The translations under genes were made by a program, and so were the position numbers. This document shows positions 16,446 to 24,751 of a stretch of 64,000 nt of DNA, in pieces. Source of the DNA: Caldilineaceae bacterium (GTDB lineage Bacteria; Chloroflexota; Anaerolineae; Caldilineales; Caldilineaceae); contig JALHQH010000014.1 in assembly GCA_022842065.1 (NCBI GenBank), positions 1 through 64,000 on the forward strand, in the 5' to 3' direction. Every line of letters begins with the position of its first letter. The stretch's first letter is position 1. Under the pieces are notes generated by a model. That model saw only the letters and a list, made by a program, of their open reading frames with translations, was not told where the DNA came from and ran no database searches.

Positions 16446-16676
16446 ATGACCCAAGTCACCATTCACGAAGCCAAAACTCATCTCTCGAAGCTCATCCAAA
16501 TGGTATTGGATGGCGAGGAGGTTATTATTGCCAAGCGGGATAAACCTTTGGTCAAGCTGGTTGTCATCCAAGAGGCAAAGCCGCAACGACGACTGGGCGG
16601 TGCAGCCGATGCGATTCTCTTCATCGCTGATGATTTTGATGAGCCATTGGCCGAATTTGCTGAGTATATGCCATGA
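16446..16676 (+). CDS. Phd/YefM-family antitoxin
   Basis: 76 residues. The N-terminal half has the Phd/YefM fold signature: THEAKTHLSKL-like opening (here VTIHEAKTHLSKLI), then GEEVIIAKRDKPLVKLV. The C-terminal half, rich in acidic residues (ADDFDEPLAEF), is the expected toxin-binding tail. It should neutralise the PIN-domain toxin encoded next and bind the operon promoter. Its stop overlaps the toxin start by four bases (ATGA at 16673-16676). Confidence 0.93.
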   Translation: MTQVTIHEAKTHLSKLIQMVLDGEEVIIAKRDKPLVKLVVIQEAKPQRRLGGAADAILFIADDFDEPLAEFAEYMP

Positions 16677-17056
16677 GGATTTTGCTGGATACCCATGCCT
16701 TTCTCTGGGCAATTGGTGAACACAAACTAAGCGTAGCTGCGCAGCAAGCTTTTTTGAGCAGCGAAAACGAACTATTTCTCAGTGCCGCCAGTTACTGGGA
16801 AATGTGCATCAAAATCGCCCTTGGCAAGCTCAATATTACACCGGATTGGCAAGTCCGTTTTGAATCTGAAATGGTTGTGAACCAAATTCAGTGGTTACCC
16901 ATCGCCCAATCACACTGTCAACAGGTAACCACCTTGCCCCATCTCCACGGCGATCCCTTTGACCGCATGCTCATCGCCCAAGCCCTGGTTGAAGAGTTGA
17001 CGCTGATGACTGCCGATGCGAAAATTCAACAGTATACTGTGCCAACACTTTGGTAG
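16673..17056 (+). CDS. VapC-type PIN-domain toxin
   Basis: 127 residues, standard for VapC. Acidic active-site residues are visible in LLDTHAFLW (first Asp), SAASYWEM (Glu) and DPFDRMLIAQA plus MTADAKI (later Asp residues). PIN toxins cut specific RNAs, often tRNA or rRNA, in the cytoplasm. It is translationally coupled to the Phd-type antitoxin. All the expected residues are present, so it is probably active. Confidence 0.93.
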   Translation: MRILLDTHAFLWAIGEHKLSVAAQQAFLSSENELFLSAASYWEMCIKIALGKLNITPDWQVRFESEMVVNQIQWLPIAQSHCQQVTTLPHLHGDPFDRMLIAQALVEELTLMTADAKIQQYTVPTLW

Positions 17057-17089
17057 CTGAGCTCAGTTGAAGTGTGTTAGGAGCGATTG

Positions 17090-17653
17090 ATGACTTATAT
17101 CCATCCACCACTTAATCAATTAGATCTAATTGAAGAATTGCACGCAATTCCCGAAGATCGCAAGGCAGAAATCATCAAGGGAAAGGTCGTTCATATGTCC
17201 CCTACTGGTGGAAAACCAGGCCGCGTTGGCGGAAAAATCTACATTCGTCTTGATGAATATGAAGAGATAACTGGCCGCGGCTATGCATTCCCCGACAATG
17301 TTGGCTTTATCGTTGATCTGCCCAATCGAACTTCGTTTAGCCCCGACGCTGCGTTTCATACCGGCGAGCAGATCGATGGCGACTTTGTCCAGGGCGCGCC
17401 CATCTTTGCTGTTGAAGTACGCAGCAAAAACGATTATGGTCCCCAAGCTGAAAGGGCAATCCAAGAAAAGATCGCCGACTATTTTCAGGCTGGTACCCTG
17501 GTCGTGTGGGATGTTGATGCGCTGCGTAGCAAGACAATTACCGTGTACCGAGCAGGGGCACAGGGGCAACCAAACATCTATCACCGCGGCGACGAAGCAG
17601 AGGCAGAACCAGCGCTCCCCGGCTGGAAATTGCCGGTGGCAGACATTCTTTAA
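17090..17653 (+). CDS. Uma2 family protein (putative nuclease fold)
   Basis: 187 residues from the ATG at 17090, six bases after AGGAG (17079-17083). It shows the Uma2/DUF820 pattern, a restriction-endonuclease-like fold: ELHAIPEDRKAEIIKGKVVHMSP-type opening, SPDAAFHTG with the conserved Asp, and FAVEVRSKNDYG with the Glu-x-Lys-like pair, then AGTLVVWDVD. These proteins are numerous in Chloroflexota and cyanobacteria, and their role is unknown. It follows the VapC gene by 33 bases. A second, more distant member is at 26713. Confidence 0.85.
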   Translation: MTYIHPPLNQLDLIEELHAIPEDRKAEIIKGKVVHMSPTGGKPGRVGGKIYIRLDEYEEITGRGYAFPDNVGFIVDLPNRTSFSPDAAFHTGEQIDGDFVQGAPIFAVEVRSKNDYGPQAERAIQEKIADYFQAGTLVVWDVDALRSKTITVYRAGAQGQPNIYHRGDEAEAEPALPGWKLPVADIL

Positions 17654-17679
17654 TTACAGAACCACTCGAGGGTTGAGCA

Positions 17680-19914
17680 ATGACCAGATCCCGCCGTTTT
17701 GCCGTGCTCGATGAGCGCGATATCAATAAAGAAACCTTTGTCGAGCCGTGGCCCGAAGCCGGCCTGATCGTCGCTGACAGCCCCTATGACCCGGCCCCCA
17801 GCTTGCGCATCGCAGGGGGCCAAGTCGTTGAACTCGACGGCAAAACACGCGCTGATTTTGATGCGATTGACCTCTGGATTGCCGATCATGCGATCAACCT
17901 GGCGGTGGCCGAAGCAGCGATGGCGATGCCGGCTCAACAACTGGCGCGTATGTTGGTCGATATCAACATCCCACAGCAGGAAGTCCGGCGCTTGGCCGAG
18001 GGTTGCACCCCCGCTAAGCTCTGCGAAATTATCAGCCACATGAATGTGTTGGAAATGATGATGGGGCTGGGCAAGATGCGCGTGCGGCGCACCCCCGCCA
18101 ACCAGGCCCACGTCACCAACTGGAAAGAACATCCCGCCCTGCTTGCCGCCGATGGGGCTGAGGCCGCCCTACGCGGCTTTGCCGAGGTCGAAACGACGGT
18201 GCGCGTGGCGCGCAATGCCCCCTTTAACGCGCTGGCAATTCTGGTCGGTACGCAGACCGGGCGTGGTGGCGTGCTCACCCAATGCGCGGTCGAAGAGCGG
18301 CTGAGTCTACAACTGGCCATGAAAGGCTTGACCACTTACGCCGAAACCCTTTCCGTCTACGGCACCGAACGCTCCTTTGCCGACGGCGACGACACCCCCT
18401 GGTCAAAAGCATTCCTGGCCTCCGCTTATGCCTCGCGTGGGGTCAAGGTGCGTTTTACCTCCGGCACCGGCTCCGAAGCGCTGATGGGCAGCGCTGAGCA
18501 ATGTTCGATGCTCTACCTGGAGGCGCGCTGTCTCATGTTGACCCGTGGCTGTGGCAGCCAGGGCATTCAAAATGGCTCGATCTCCTGTATCGCCCTGCCC
18601 GAATCACTGCCCGGCGGGGTGCGGGCGGTGTTGGCAGAAAATTTGATTGCCTCGATGCTAGGACTCGAATGTGCGTCCGGCAATGATGCGCTGGCCTCCC
18701 ACTCGGCGATCCGCAAGACCGCCAAACTTATGTGTCAATTTATCCCTGGCACGGATTTTATCCACTCCGGCTACAGCGCGGTGCCCAAGCGTGACAACCT
18801 CTTTGGCGGTGGTAACTATGATGCCGAAGATTTTGACGACTACAATGTCCTCCAGCGCGACCTGCAGGTTGATGCCGGTCTGCGCCCCGTCACCGAGGAA
18901 GAGGCGCTGACCATTCGCCGTGAAGGCGCGCAAGCGATCCAGGCGATCTATGCTGAACTTGGCTTTTCTGCGATCACCGATGCCGAGGTGGATGCGGCCA
19001 CCACCGGCCACAGCAGCGATGACATGCCGGATCGCGACCTCATTGCCGACCTCGCCGCCGCCGACAAGTTCCTGGCCGGTGATCAGACGATGTTGACCGT
19101 GGTTAGCGCGCTCCAGCAACGGGGCTTTACCAAAACGGCGCGCAACATTCTGGAGATGGGGCGACAGCGCGTCGCCGGTGACTATTTACAGCCCGCGGCG
19201 ATCTTTGACAAAGATTTCCATGTCCTCAGTGGCATCAACGATGTCAACGACTACACCGGCCCTGGCACCGGCTATCGGCTCGACGGCGAACGCTGGGCCG
19301 AGGTGCAGCGGATTCGTCAGGTCAAGTCGCCGCGCGATTTTATCGACGCCCAGATTGGTGAACCAACCGCCAAATTAGTGGAAGTGAACCAAGCCAAGCC
19401 CGGCACGCGCAACGAAGTGATCGTCGCCGTTGGTCCTGCCTTTAACAAGGATCTGACCCGCACCATCGGTGAACTGGAACATGAAGCGGTGCTCGTCGCT
19501 ATTCTCACCGGTGTGGCACAAGAGGGGTTGATTGCGCGGATTGTCAAAGTCCATCACACTTCAGATTGCGCCGCAATTGGCGAAATTGCCTCAAGTTTGA
19601 GCGGCTCGGGGATTGGCATCGGTCTGCAATCGCGCGGCACCACGGTGATTCACAAACGCGGGTTGGCGCGGCTCAATAATCTGGAGCTTTTTCCCCAGTC
19701 ACCTAGCTTGACCCTGGCCACCTACGAGGCGATTGGCCGCAACGCCGCCCGTTATGCCAAGGGCGAAGCAACCAAGCCGGTTGGCGTGAAGATCGACAAT
19801 TGGGCGCGCTTGAAGCTGATCGTCAAGACTGCCCTGTTGCACCGTCGCGAGACAGAGGCGATCACGGACGAGCCGCCAACAGAGATGTTCTTTGATTGGG
19901 AGCCGGAAGTTTAG
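17680..19914 (+). CDS. B12-dependent diol/glycerol dehydratase, fused large and medium subunits
   Basis: 744 residues. Residues 1 to about 550 equal the large subunit (PduC/DhaB) and about 560-744 the medium subunit (PduD), normally separate proteins. Active-site positions of the Klebsiella enzyme are kept with a one-residue shift: Gln142 and His144 (NQAHVTN), Glu171 (EVETTV), Asp336 (SGNDA). The medium part keeps VGPAFNKDLTRTI, VKVHHTSDCAAIG and the GIGLQSRGT cobalamin-contact region. It should convert 1,2-propanediol or glycerol to the aldehyde using adenosylcobalamin. The small subunit follows 76 bases later. No reactivase genes and no microcompartment shell genes are nearby. Confidence 0.93.
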   Translation: MTRSRRFAVLDERDINKETFVEPWPEAGLIVADSPYDPAPSLRIAGGQVVELDGKTRADFDAIDLWIADHAINLAVAEAAMAMPAQQLARMLVDINIPQQEVRRLAEGCTPAKLCEIISHMNVLEMMMGLGKMRVRRTPANQAHVTNWKEHPALLAADGAEAALRGFAEVETTVRVARNAPFNALAILVGTQTGRGGVLTQCAVEERLSLQLAMKGLTTYAETLSVYGTERSFADGDDTPWSKAFLASAYASRGVKVRFTSGTGSEALMGSAEQCSMLYLEARCLMLTRGCGSQGIQNGSISCIALPESLPGGVRAVLAENLIASMLGLECASGNDALASHSAIRKTAKLMCQFIPGTDFIHSGYSAVPKRDNLFGGGNYDAEDFDDYNVLQRDLQVDAGLRPVTEEEALTIRREGAQAIQAIYAELGFSAITDAEVDAATTGHSSDDMPDRDLIADLAAADKFLAGDQTMLTVVSALQQRGFTKTARNILEMGRQRVAGDYLQPAAIFDKDFHVLSGINDVNDYTGPGTGYRLDGERWAEVQRIRQVKSPRDFIDAQIGEPTAKLVEVNQAKPGTRNEVIVAVGPAFNKDLTRTIGELEHEAVLVAILTGVAQEGLIARIVKVHHTSDCAAIGEIASSLSGSGIGIGLQSRGTTVIHKRGLARLNNLELFPQSPSLTLATYEAIGRNAARYAKGEATKPVGVKIDNWARLKLIVKTALLHRRETEAITDEPPTEMFFDWEPEV

Positions 19915-19990
19915 ATACGAGATGCGAGACACGAGACACGTAACTCGTCGGGTGCCCCAGGGTGCGTAATTCGTAATTCAGGAGTGTTCG

Positions 19991-20404
19991 ATGCAGCAGA
20001 ATCGTAATAGGGTGCATTACCCACTGATGGATGATGCCGGGGCGTTAACCGCGGTGAGTGGGCGGCGGGCGGATGCGATTGGGCTGGAGCAGTTGGCCCA
20101 GTTGTCGCCTGATGATCTGCGTATTAGTGGCGCAACGTTGCGGGCGCAAGCACAGGTGGCCGCGCAGAGTGGTTTTACCCAATTGGCGGAGAATTTGACG
20201 CGCGCCGCCGAGTTGACCCTAGTGCCGAATGAAGAACTCTTGATGATGTACGAGACAATGCGGCCCGGTCGCGCCACATTGGCGGAGATGCAAGCGCTGG
20301 CGGATCGGCTGGAGCAGACCTATGGCGCTGCGCAGAACGCTGCGCTGGTGCGTGAGGCGGCGGCCGTCTATCAACAGCGGAAGTTGTTGAAATCTGCTCG
20401 CTAG
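19991..20404 (+). CDS. Diol/glycerol dehydratase small subunit
   Basis: 137 residues matching the PduE/DhaB3 small subunit: YPLMDDAG opening, then an SGRRADAIGLEQL helix, LRAQAQVAAQSGF, ELTLVPNEELLMMYETMRPGR and a closing AAVYQQRKLLKS helix. It completes the (large-medium)-small enzyme with the preceding fusion. ATG at 19991 follows AGGAGTG. The 76-base gap before it holds short GAGACACG and CGTAATTCGTAATTC repeats. Palindromic repeats follow the stop codon. Confidence 0.93.
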   Translation: MQQNRNRVHYPLMDDAGALTAVSGRRADAIGLEQLAQLSPDDLRISGATLRAQAQVAAQSGFTQLAENLTRAAELTLVPNEELLMMYETMRPGRATLAEMQALADRLEQTYGAAQNAALVREAAAVYQQRKLLKSAR

Positions 20405-20475
20405 TACATTGTTGGCTTATTTGCGCCGTGGTGTACTAGTTATTTGAGCACCAGACGCCAGCCTTAAAGGCTGGC
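20401..20475. repeat. Hairpins after the dehydratase operon
   Basis: A CTAGTACA/TGTACTAG stem (20401-20408 with 20432-20439) includes the dehydratase stop codon. It is followed by GCCAGCCTT-A-AAGGCTGGC (20457-20475), the same hairpin type as 15406-15425, and a trailing GCCACGTCGTGGC hairpin. Probably the end of the dehydratase transcript. Confidence 0.65.
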
Positions 20476-20513
20476 CTACCTTCAGCCGCCACGTCGTGGC
20501 TAAACCGTCAGAA

Positions 20514-20612
20514 TTGTCATTCCGAACCGGCTTTTTGGTGAGGAATCTCGGTCTGGCTAAGCGAAGATTCCTCGGCGGTACTGCCGGGTGCCCCTTGGGC
20601 GCAGAATGACAA
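20514..20612. repeat. Palindromic intergenic repeat, CGGAATGACA family, copy 2
   Basis: Outer arms TTGTCATTC (20514-20522) and GAATGACAA (20604-20612), inner GAGGAATCTCGGTCTG facing AGATTCCTC. The inner block matches the copy at 10157-10274 almost base for base. Confidence 0.8.
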
Positions 20613-20667
20613 CTCTGATCTAGCATAATTTCGCCAACGCTGTACTAGCCCATTTATCTAGGACCGT

Positions 20668-20916
20668 ATGATGATAGAACGCCAGGATGTGACATTGACA
20701 ATTCCCAAAACAGTCTTGCGCAGAGCCGAAGTAATCGCCATTGAACAAGCGATATCTATATCAAGCTTGATGACGCAAATGCTCATTGACTTGGTAGAAA
20801 CAGAGGATCGCTATGCACAAGCACGTACACGCCATCTTGCTTGGCTTGAACATCCAGCCGATCTAGGCACGCAGGGCACAACCACATGGACGCGTGAGGA
20901 GTTATATGAGCGATAG
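20668..20916 (+). CDS. RHH-type antitoxin-like protein
   Basis: 82 residues. An N-terminal beta strand (DVTLTIPKTVLRRAEVIA) and the following helices suit a ribbon-helix-helix DNA-binding antitoxin. The closing WTREELYER is typical of antitoxins whose stop overlaps the start of a PIN-toxin gene. Here the overlapping partner is instead a methyltransferase, whose ATG (20906) lies inside the last codons. No PIN toxin is present. It may be an orphan antitoxin that now heads another gene, or a repressor of that gene. Confidence 0.7.
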   Translation: MMIERQDVTLTIPKTVLRRAEVIAIEQAISISSLMTQMLIDLVETEDRYAQARTRHLAWLEHPADLGTQGTTTWTREELYER

Positions 20917-21919
20917 AATCACGCTTCTCGCCCAAGTTGCACCCCAACGCAGTACCCAGTACGCCGATCTGGCTCGTACCCTTGCCATCCCGGAACTACA
21001 ACTGAGCCCCGTTGGTGTGCAGGCCACGAACTTTGCGTCACTCCAGTTGGGTGGACAGGACTATGTGCGCTTTACGCTACCCCAGGAGCCGGATGCCAAT
21101 CAGCGTCGCGAACTGGGGATGTTGGCGATGACGAGTGCGTTCTTCATCCATTATGATCGCATCGGCGAAGTACAGGGCCCGCTGTTGCGCCCCATCGAAA
21201 GTGACTGGCAACCGGTACTAACACCAGATATCGTGGCGACGCGCCGTTATCGCGGTAAGACCAACGAGGTCTTCACCCATTTCCTCTGTAACATCGCGCG
21301 TTTCAGCAGCGACTTTGCCGATCAGCCCTGGGGTAACCTCTCGATTGTCGATCCACTGATGGGCGGCGGCACAACGCTTTTTGTGGGCCTGATGCTCGGC
21401 GCGCAAAAAGTTGGCGGGGTTGATCAAGCAACTGAAGATGTGCGCTCGACGGCCACTTTTTTGGAGCAATATCTCCAACACGAACGCATTTCCCACAAAA
21501 TGCAGCCGGAGCGACTCAAAGGCTTGGGGTTGCGCTGGCACTGTACGATTGGCAAAAAGGGGGAGCGGCCGATCCAGGAATGTATCATGGCCAGCGGTGA
21601 TACACGACAAACGCAAACGTTGTTGCCGGGCTTTAAGCCGCACTTGATTGTGGCGGATCTGCCTTATGGGGTGCAACATCAGGGGCAGTTGCAAACTTTA
21701 TTGGTCGACGCATTACCTGGTTGGTTGGCCAGTTTGCGTCGCGGCGGGGTGATCGCGTTGGCTTGGGATACGACGCGTTTTACCCGTGACCAGATGCTAA
21801 CCTTGGTGCAGACACAAGCCAAAATTCAGATCCACAACAACCCGCCCTACAACGCATTAATCCACGGGGTTGACCGAGTGATCAAAGCACGCGATGTCCT
21901 GATCCTGACACAAGTGTGA
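20906..21919 (+). CDS. Class I SAM-dependent methyltransferase, RNA/DNA N-methylase-like
   Basis: 337 residues from the ATG at 20906, with GAGGAG upstream inside the previous gene. The C-terminal half holds motif I as DPLMGGGTTLFVG (the PxxGxG style of UPF0020/Trm11-type and DNA N-methylases) and motif IV as ADLPYGVQ (a DPPY-like DLPY), followed by LRRGGVIALAWD. Such enzymes methylate exocyclic amino groups of bases in RNA or DNA. The N-terminal ~120 residues carry no domain I recognise. It overlaps the antitoxin-like gene by 11 bases, so the two are translated together. Confidence 0.8.
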   Translation: MSDRITLLAQVAPQRSTQYADLARTLAIPELQLSPVGVQATNFASLQLGGQDYVRFTLPQEPDANQRRELGMLAMTSAFFIHYDRIGEVQGPLLRPIESDWQPVLTPDIVATRRYRGKTNEVFTHFLCNIARFSSDFADQPWGNLSIVDPLMGGGTTLFVGLMLGAQKVGGVDQATEDVRSTATFLEQYLQHERISHKMQPERLKGLGLRWHCTIGKKGERPIQECIMASGDTRQTQTLLPGFKPHLIVADLPYGVQHQGQLQTLLVDALPGWLASLRRGGVIALAWDTTRFTRDQMLTLVQTQAKIQIHNNPPYNALIHGVDRVIKARDVLILTQV

Positions 21920-21928
21920 CCGCTCACT

Positions 21929-21957
21929 TTGACGAAATCACCATCTTGCTCTACAAT
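21929..21957 (+). promoter_or_regulatory. Candidate promoter of the sugar ABC operon
   Basis: TTGACG (21929-21934), a 17-base spacer and TACAAT (21952-21957), in the 318-base gap before the binding-protein gene. If used, the transcript has a leader of roughly 270 bases. I saw no recognisable riboswitch in the leader and nothing else in the gap. Confidence 0.5.
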
Positions 21958-22237
21958 AACTTGACGTGTGCTCTGTTTTAACCAGCAACTCCCTGTTTTA
22001 GTAAGCCAAGTTACAATTGCCGGTTCAAAACAAGCGCATTTCCGTTGCACCTGACCCAATACCGGCTGTTTATACAATTCTCATGTGCTATTTACGCTAA
22101 GCTTATCTGGATTTGAACGTAAGCTGGCAAGCTAGCCTCGAGAACAAAGTTCCCCGGCCTATTGTATGGAAACAGCACGCTACCGCCGTTGATCATCCAA
22201 TCGGATTGAATTAGCACAATTTCATAGGAGGAGAGTT

Positions 22238-23665
22238 ATGTCAGAGCAGTACTTGAACGTACGTGCAACCCTTTCGCGTCGCCAGGCCCTCAAATTGATG
22301 GGCGTGAGCGCCAGCATGGTCGCCTTGGCGGCTTGTGTTGCCCCTGTTGCTCCAACCGGTGGTGCCGCCAGTGAAGGGGCCGCCGCCCCTGCCGTCGCTC
22401 CCACCTCGATGGTCGTCGCCCACCGCGCTGAATATTTCCAGGAGATGGAAACGATCTTTGCGGATGCCGTTAAGGCGTGGGCCGCCGAAAACAATGTCGA
22501 AGTGGAAACCACGATTGTTGCGGCCGAAGCAACACAGGATTTTGTGCCAAAGACAATCGCTGCCGTCGAAGCCGGTAACCCGCCCGACCTCATCTACCAT
22601 GTGCGCCTCACGCAGCAACTCTACTTCTACGAAGCACTCCAGTCGGTCAGCGATACCGTTGCGCAAGCAATTGAATTGTATGGACAACCCTCCTCCGGCC
22701 ATACGCGCAACAACATGATTGAGAGCGAATGGTGGGCGGTGCCGTATATCAACAACGGTGGTGGCGCGTTTGCCCGTCGCAGCCTTTTTGAAGGGATCGG
22801 CGTTGATCCGCTGACCGATCTGGCTACCTTCGATGCCATCCGCGATGCCTGTCTGGAACTGTCCAACCCCAGCGAAGAGCTGTATGGCTGGGGCCGCACC
22901 GTGAACAAGGGCGGCGATGGTCAAGGTACGGTGACGGATATTCTGCAGAACTGGGGCGTTCAGATCACCAATGCCGATATGACTGCACTGACCTTCAACT
23001 CGCCGGAAGCAGTGGCTGCAGTGGAATGGCTGGCCGCCGTTTACACCTCGGAACAGTATGCGCCAATGCTGCCACCTGGTATCTTGGCCTGGACCGATTC
23101 GAGCAACAATGAAGCCTATCTGGCCGGTAACATTGCTTATACTTCTAACGCCGGTAGTGTCTATGCCAAAGCCAAGGCTGATGGCAATCCGATCTTTGAG
23201 GACACCGTTGTGCTCAATGTGGCGGTTGGGCCACGGGGCGAGCAACTGATTGGTGGTGGTGGTGATGGGCAGATGTATGTGCCCGTCGGGGCCAAAGCCA
23301 CGGAACAGGCCAAAGCACTGGCCCTCCATATGCTCAACCCTGATGTCTTCTTGCCGATTTCGTCGGCCTCCGCCGGCCTCTTCTTGCCTTGTTACGAGGC
23401 TTACCTCACCATGGAGCCGGTGGTCCAAGCGTTTGCCGCAGACGAGAATCTCGCGCGCATGGCTGAACAACGCCAGGGTAACTTTGTGGGGCTTTCCGAT
23501 CCAGCCGATCCGAATCCCTACTTTGACGCCCTCCAAGCGCAGGCGGTCTTCAACGATATGATTCTCGAAGTGATTACGAATGGTGTCTCCCCGGCGGATG
23601 CCGTGGCCAATGCCGAAGGGCGCATGCGCTCGATCGGTGAGGAAATGGGCGCGACGTTTGGGTAA
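22238..23665 (+). CDS. ABC transporter substrate-binding lipoprotein, carbohydrate type
   Basis: 475 residues. The N-terminus combines a twin-arginine-like motif (Ser-Arg14-Arg15-Gln-Ala-Leu-Lys) with a hydrophobic stretch and a lipobox ending at Cys33 (LAAC), so it is likely exported folded by Tat and lipid-anchored outside. The mature part has the extracellular solute-binding family 1 pattern (LIYHVRLTQQLYF, then the late MYVPVGAKATEQAKALALHM region). It should deliver a sugar or sugar derivative to the fused permease at 24752. GGAGGAG lies just before the ATG. An RraA-family enzyme gene lies between it and the permease. Confidence 0.9.
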   Translation: MSEQYLNVRATLSRRQALKLMGVSASMVALAACVAPVAPTGGAASEGAAAPAVAPTSMVVAHRAEYFQEMETIFADAVKAWAAENNVEVETTIVAAEATQDFVPKTIAAVEAGNPPDLIYHVRLTQQLYFYEALQSVSDTVAQAIELYGQPSSGHTRNNMIESEWWAVPYINNGGGAFARRSLFEGIGVDPLTDLATFDAIRDACLELSNPSEELYGWGRTVNKGGDGQGTVTDILQNWGVQITNADMTALTFNSPEAVAAVEWLAAVYTSEQYAPMLPPGILAWTDSSNNEAYLAGNIAYTSNAGSVYAKAKADGNPIFEDTVVLNVAVGPRGEQLIGGGGDGQMYVPVGAKATEQAKALALHMLNPDVFLPISSASAGLFLPCYEAYLTMEPVVQAFAADENLARMAEQRQGNFVGLSDPADPNPYFDALQAQAVFNDMILEVITNGVSPADAVANAEGRMRSIGEEMGATFG

Positions 23666-23679
23666 ATAGTAAGTAAACA

Positions 23680-23754
23680 GGTAAATCGGTATATCAATAA
23701 ATCGGTAAATCGGTACACAACCGATATACCGATTTATTGATATACCGATTTACC
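23680..23754. repeat. Long hairpin of AATCGGTA repeats, copy 1
   Basis: 34-base arms (23680-23713 and 23721-23754) pair with one mismatch around a seven-base loop and are built from repeated GGTAAATCGGTATATC units. It lies between the binding-protein gene and the RraA-family gene and may reduce read-through, so that the binding protein is made in excess. A related block is at 49645-49766. Confidence 0.8.
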
Positions 23755-23790
23755 CATCCACCTCCCTCTCCACCTGGAAAGAAGCACGAC

Positions 23791-24609
23791 ATGCATATTG
23801 AAGCACCGCGCGAGTTGATCATGGAGTTGACTCGCCATTATGAAGGGGAACGTTTCGCTAATGGCCGCCCACGGGTTGCCGATGATCTGCTGGAACGGCT
23901 CAAGCCGATCTCCACCGAGGAAGCGTGGGGCGTTTTACGCAAGCATGGCTATAATCTACAATTTGAAGGCAATTGGATGGAGATTCACCCTGGGCGCGTC
24001 TTGATCGGGCGCGCGGTCACCGCCATGATGTTGCCGCACCGCCCGGATCTGCACGATCTGATTGAAGAGCAGGGCAAGGCGGATGGCCGCATCGGTGGCC
24101 AAAATTCATGGGTGATCGACACGCTGGAAAATGGCGACGTGATGGTCGTTGATATGTTTGGCAAGATCAAAGATGGCACCTTTATCGGTGACAATCTAGG
24201 CACGTCGGTCAAGACGCGGACGCGTGCCGGCGCGGTGCTCGACTGTGGCATCCGCGATCAGCGCGGGCTCAGTCACCTGGATGATGTGGCCTTCTTCTGC
24301 CGTGGTTTTCATCCCTCGGCAATTAAGGATGTCACCCTGGCTGGGATCAATATCCCAATCCGCATTGGCGAGGCGACGGTGCTGCCGGGCGATGTGATCC
24401 TGGGTACGCCAACGGGCGTCACCTTCATCCCGGCCCATTTGGTCCAAAATGTGGTCGATCGGGGCGAGGATATTATGCGCCGTGATGCCTTTGGTCACCT
24501 GCGCTTGCGTCAAGCTCGTTACACGCCTGGTGAGATTGACCGGGCTTGGCCAGCGGAAATTGAGGAAGATTTCCAAGGTTGGCTGGCGGCTGGTAAGCCG
24601 GAAGATTAG
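23791..24609 (+). CDS. RraA family protein (aldolase/demethylmenaquinone methyltransferase-like fold)
   Basis: 272 residues from the ATG at 23791; the upstream part of the frame overlaps the hairpin. It has the RraA-like core: GRAVTAMM strand, GDVMVVDMFGKIKDGTFIGDNLG (the family's active-site and metal loop region), then AVLDCGIRDQRGL with the Arg-Asp pair and a late VLPGDVILGTPTGVTFIP. In this family RNase E regulators and 4-hydroxy-4-methyl-2-oxoglutarate or related pyruvate aldolases cannot be told apart without structure or tests. The extra ~45 residues at each end and its place inside a sugar-import operon favour an aldolase or other carbohydrate enzyme. Confidence 0.85.
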   Translation: MHIEAPRELIMELTRHYEGERFANGRPRVADDLLERLKPISTEEAWGVLRKHGYNLQFEGNWMEIHPGRVLIGRAVTAMMLPHRPDLHDLIEEQGKADGRIGGQNSWVIDTLENGDVMVVDMFGKIKDGTFIGDNLGTSVKTRTRAGAVLDCGIRDQRGLSHLDDVAFFCRGFHPSAIKDVTLAGINIPIRIGEATVLPGDVILGTPTGVTFIPAHLVQNVVDRGEDIMRRDAFGHLRLRQARYTPGEIDRAWPAEIEEDFQGWLAAGKPED

Positions 24610-24631
24610 GAACGTTAACAATTGTCAATTG

Positions 24632-24704
24632 ACTGCAACGTCAGCTCCCAGGGGATTGCCAAATCCCCGGCAGGATCGTCAGATCATGCCTGCGCCGTTG
24701 CAGT
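24632..24704. repeat. Nested inverted repeat before the permease gene
   Basis: ACTGCAACG (24632-24640) pairs with CGTTGCAGT (24696-24704), enclosing GGGGATT/AATCCCC (24651-24657 with 24662-24668). AATTGT-type repeats flank it. It is another element of the outer stem plus inner hairpin kind. Confidence 0.6.
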
Positions 24705-24751
24705 CTACTGATAATTGTTAATTTTGAGTAGTGTTGAGGAGGAATTGCCCG

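Noticed and set aside
22241..23536. Minus-strand 431-codon open frame
   Set aside because: Antisense shadow of the substrate-binding lipoprotein gene, with low-complexity composition.
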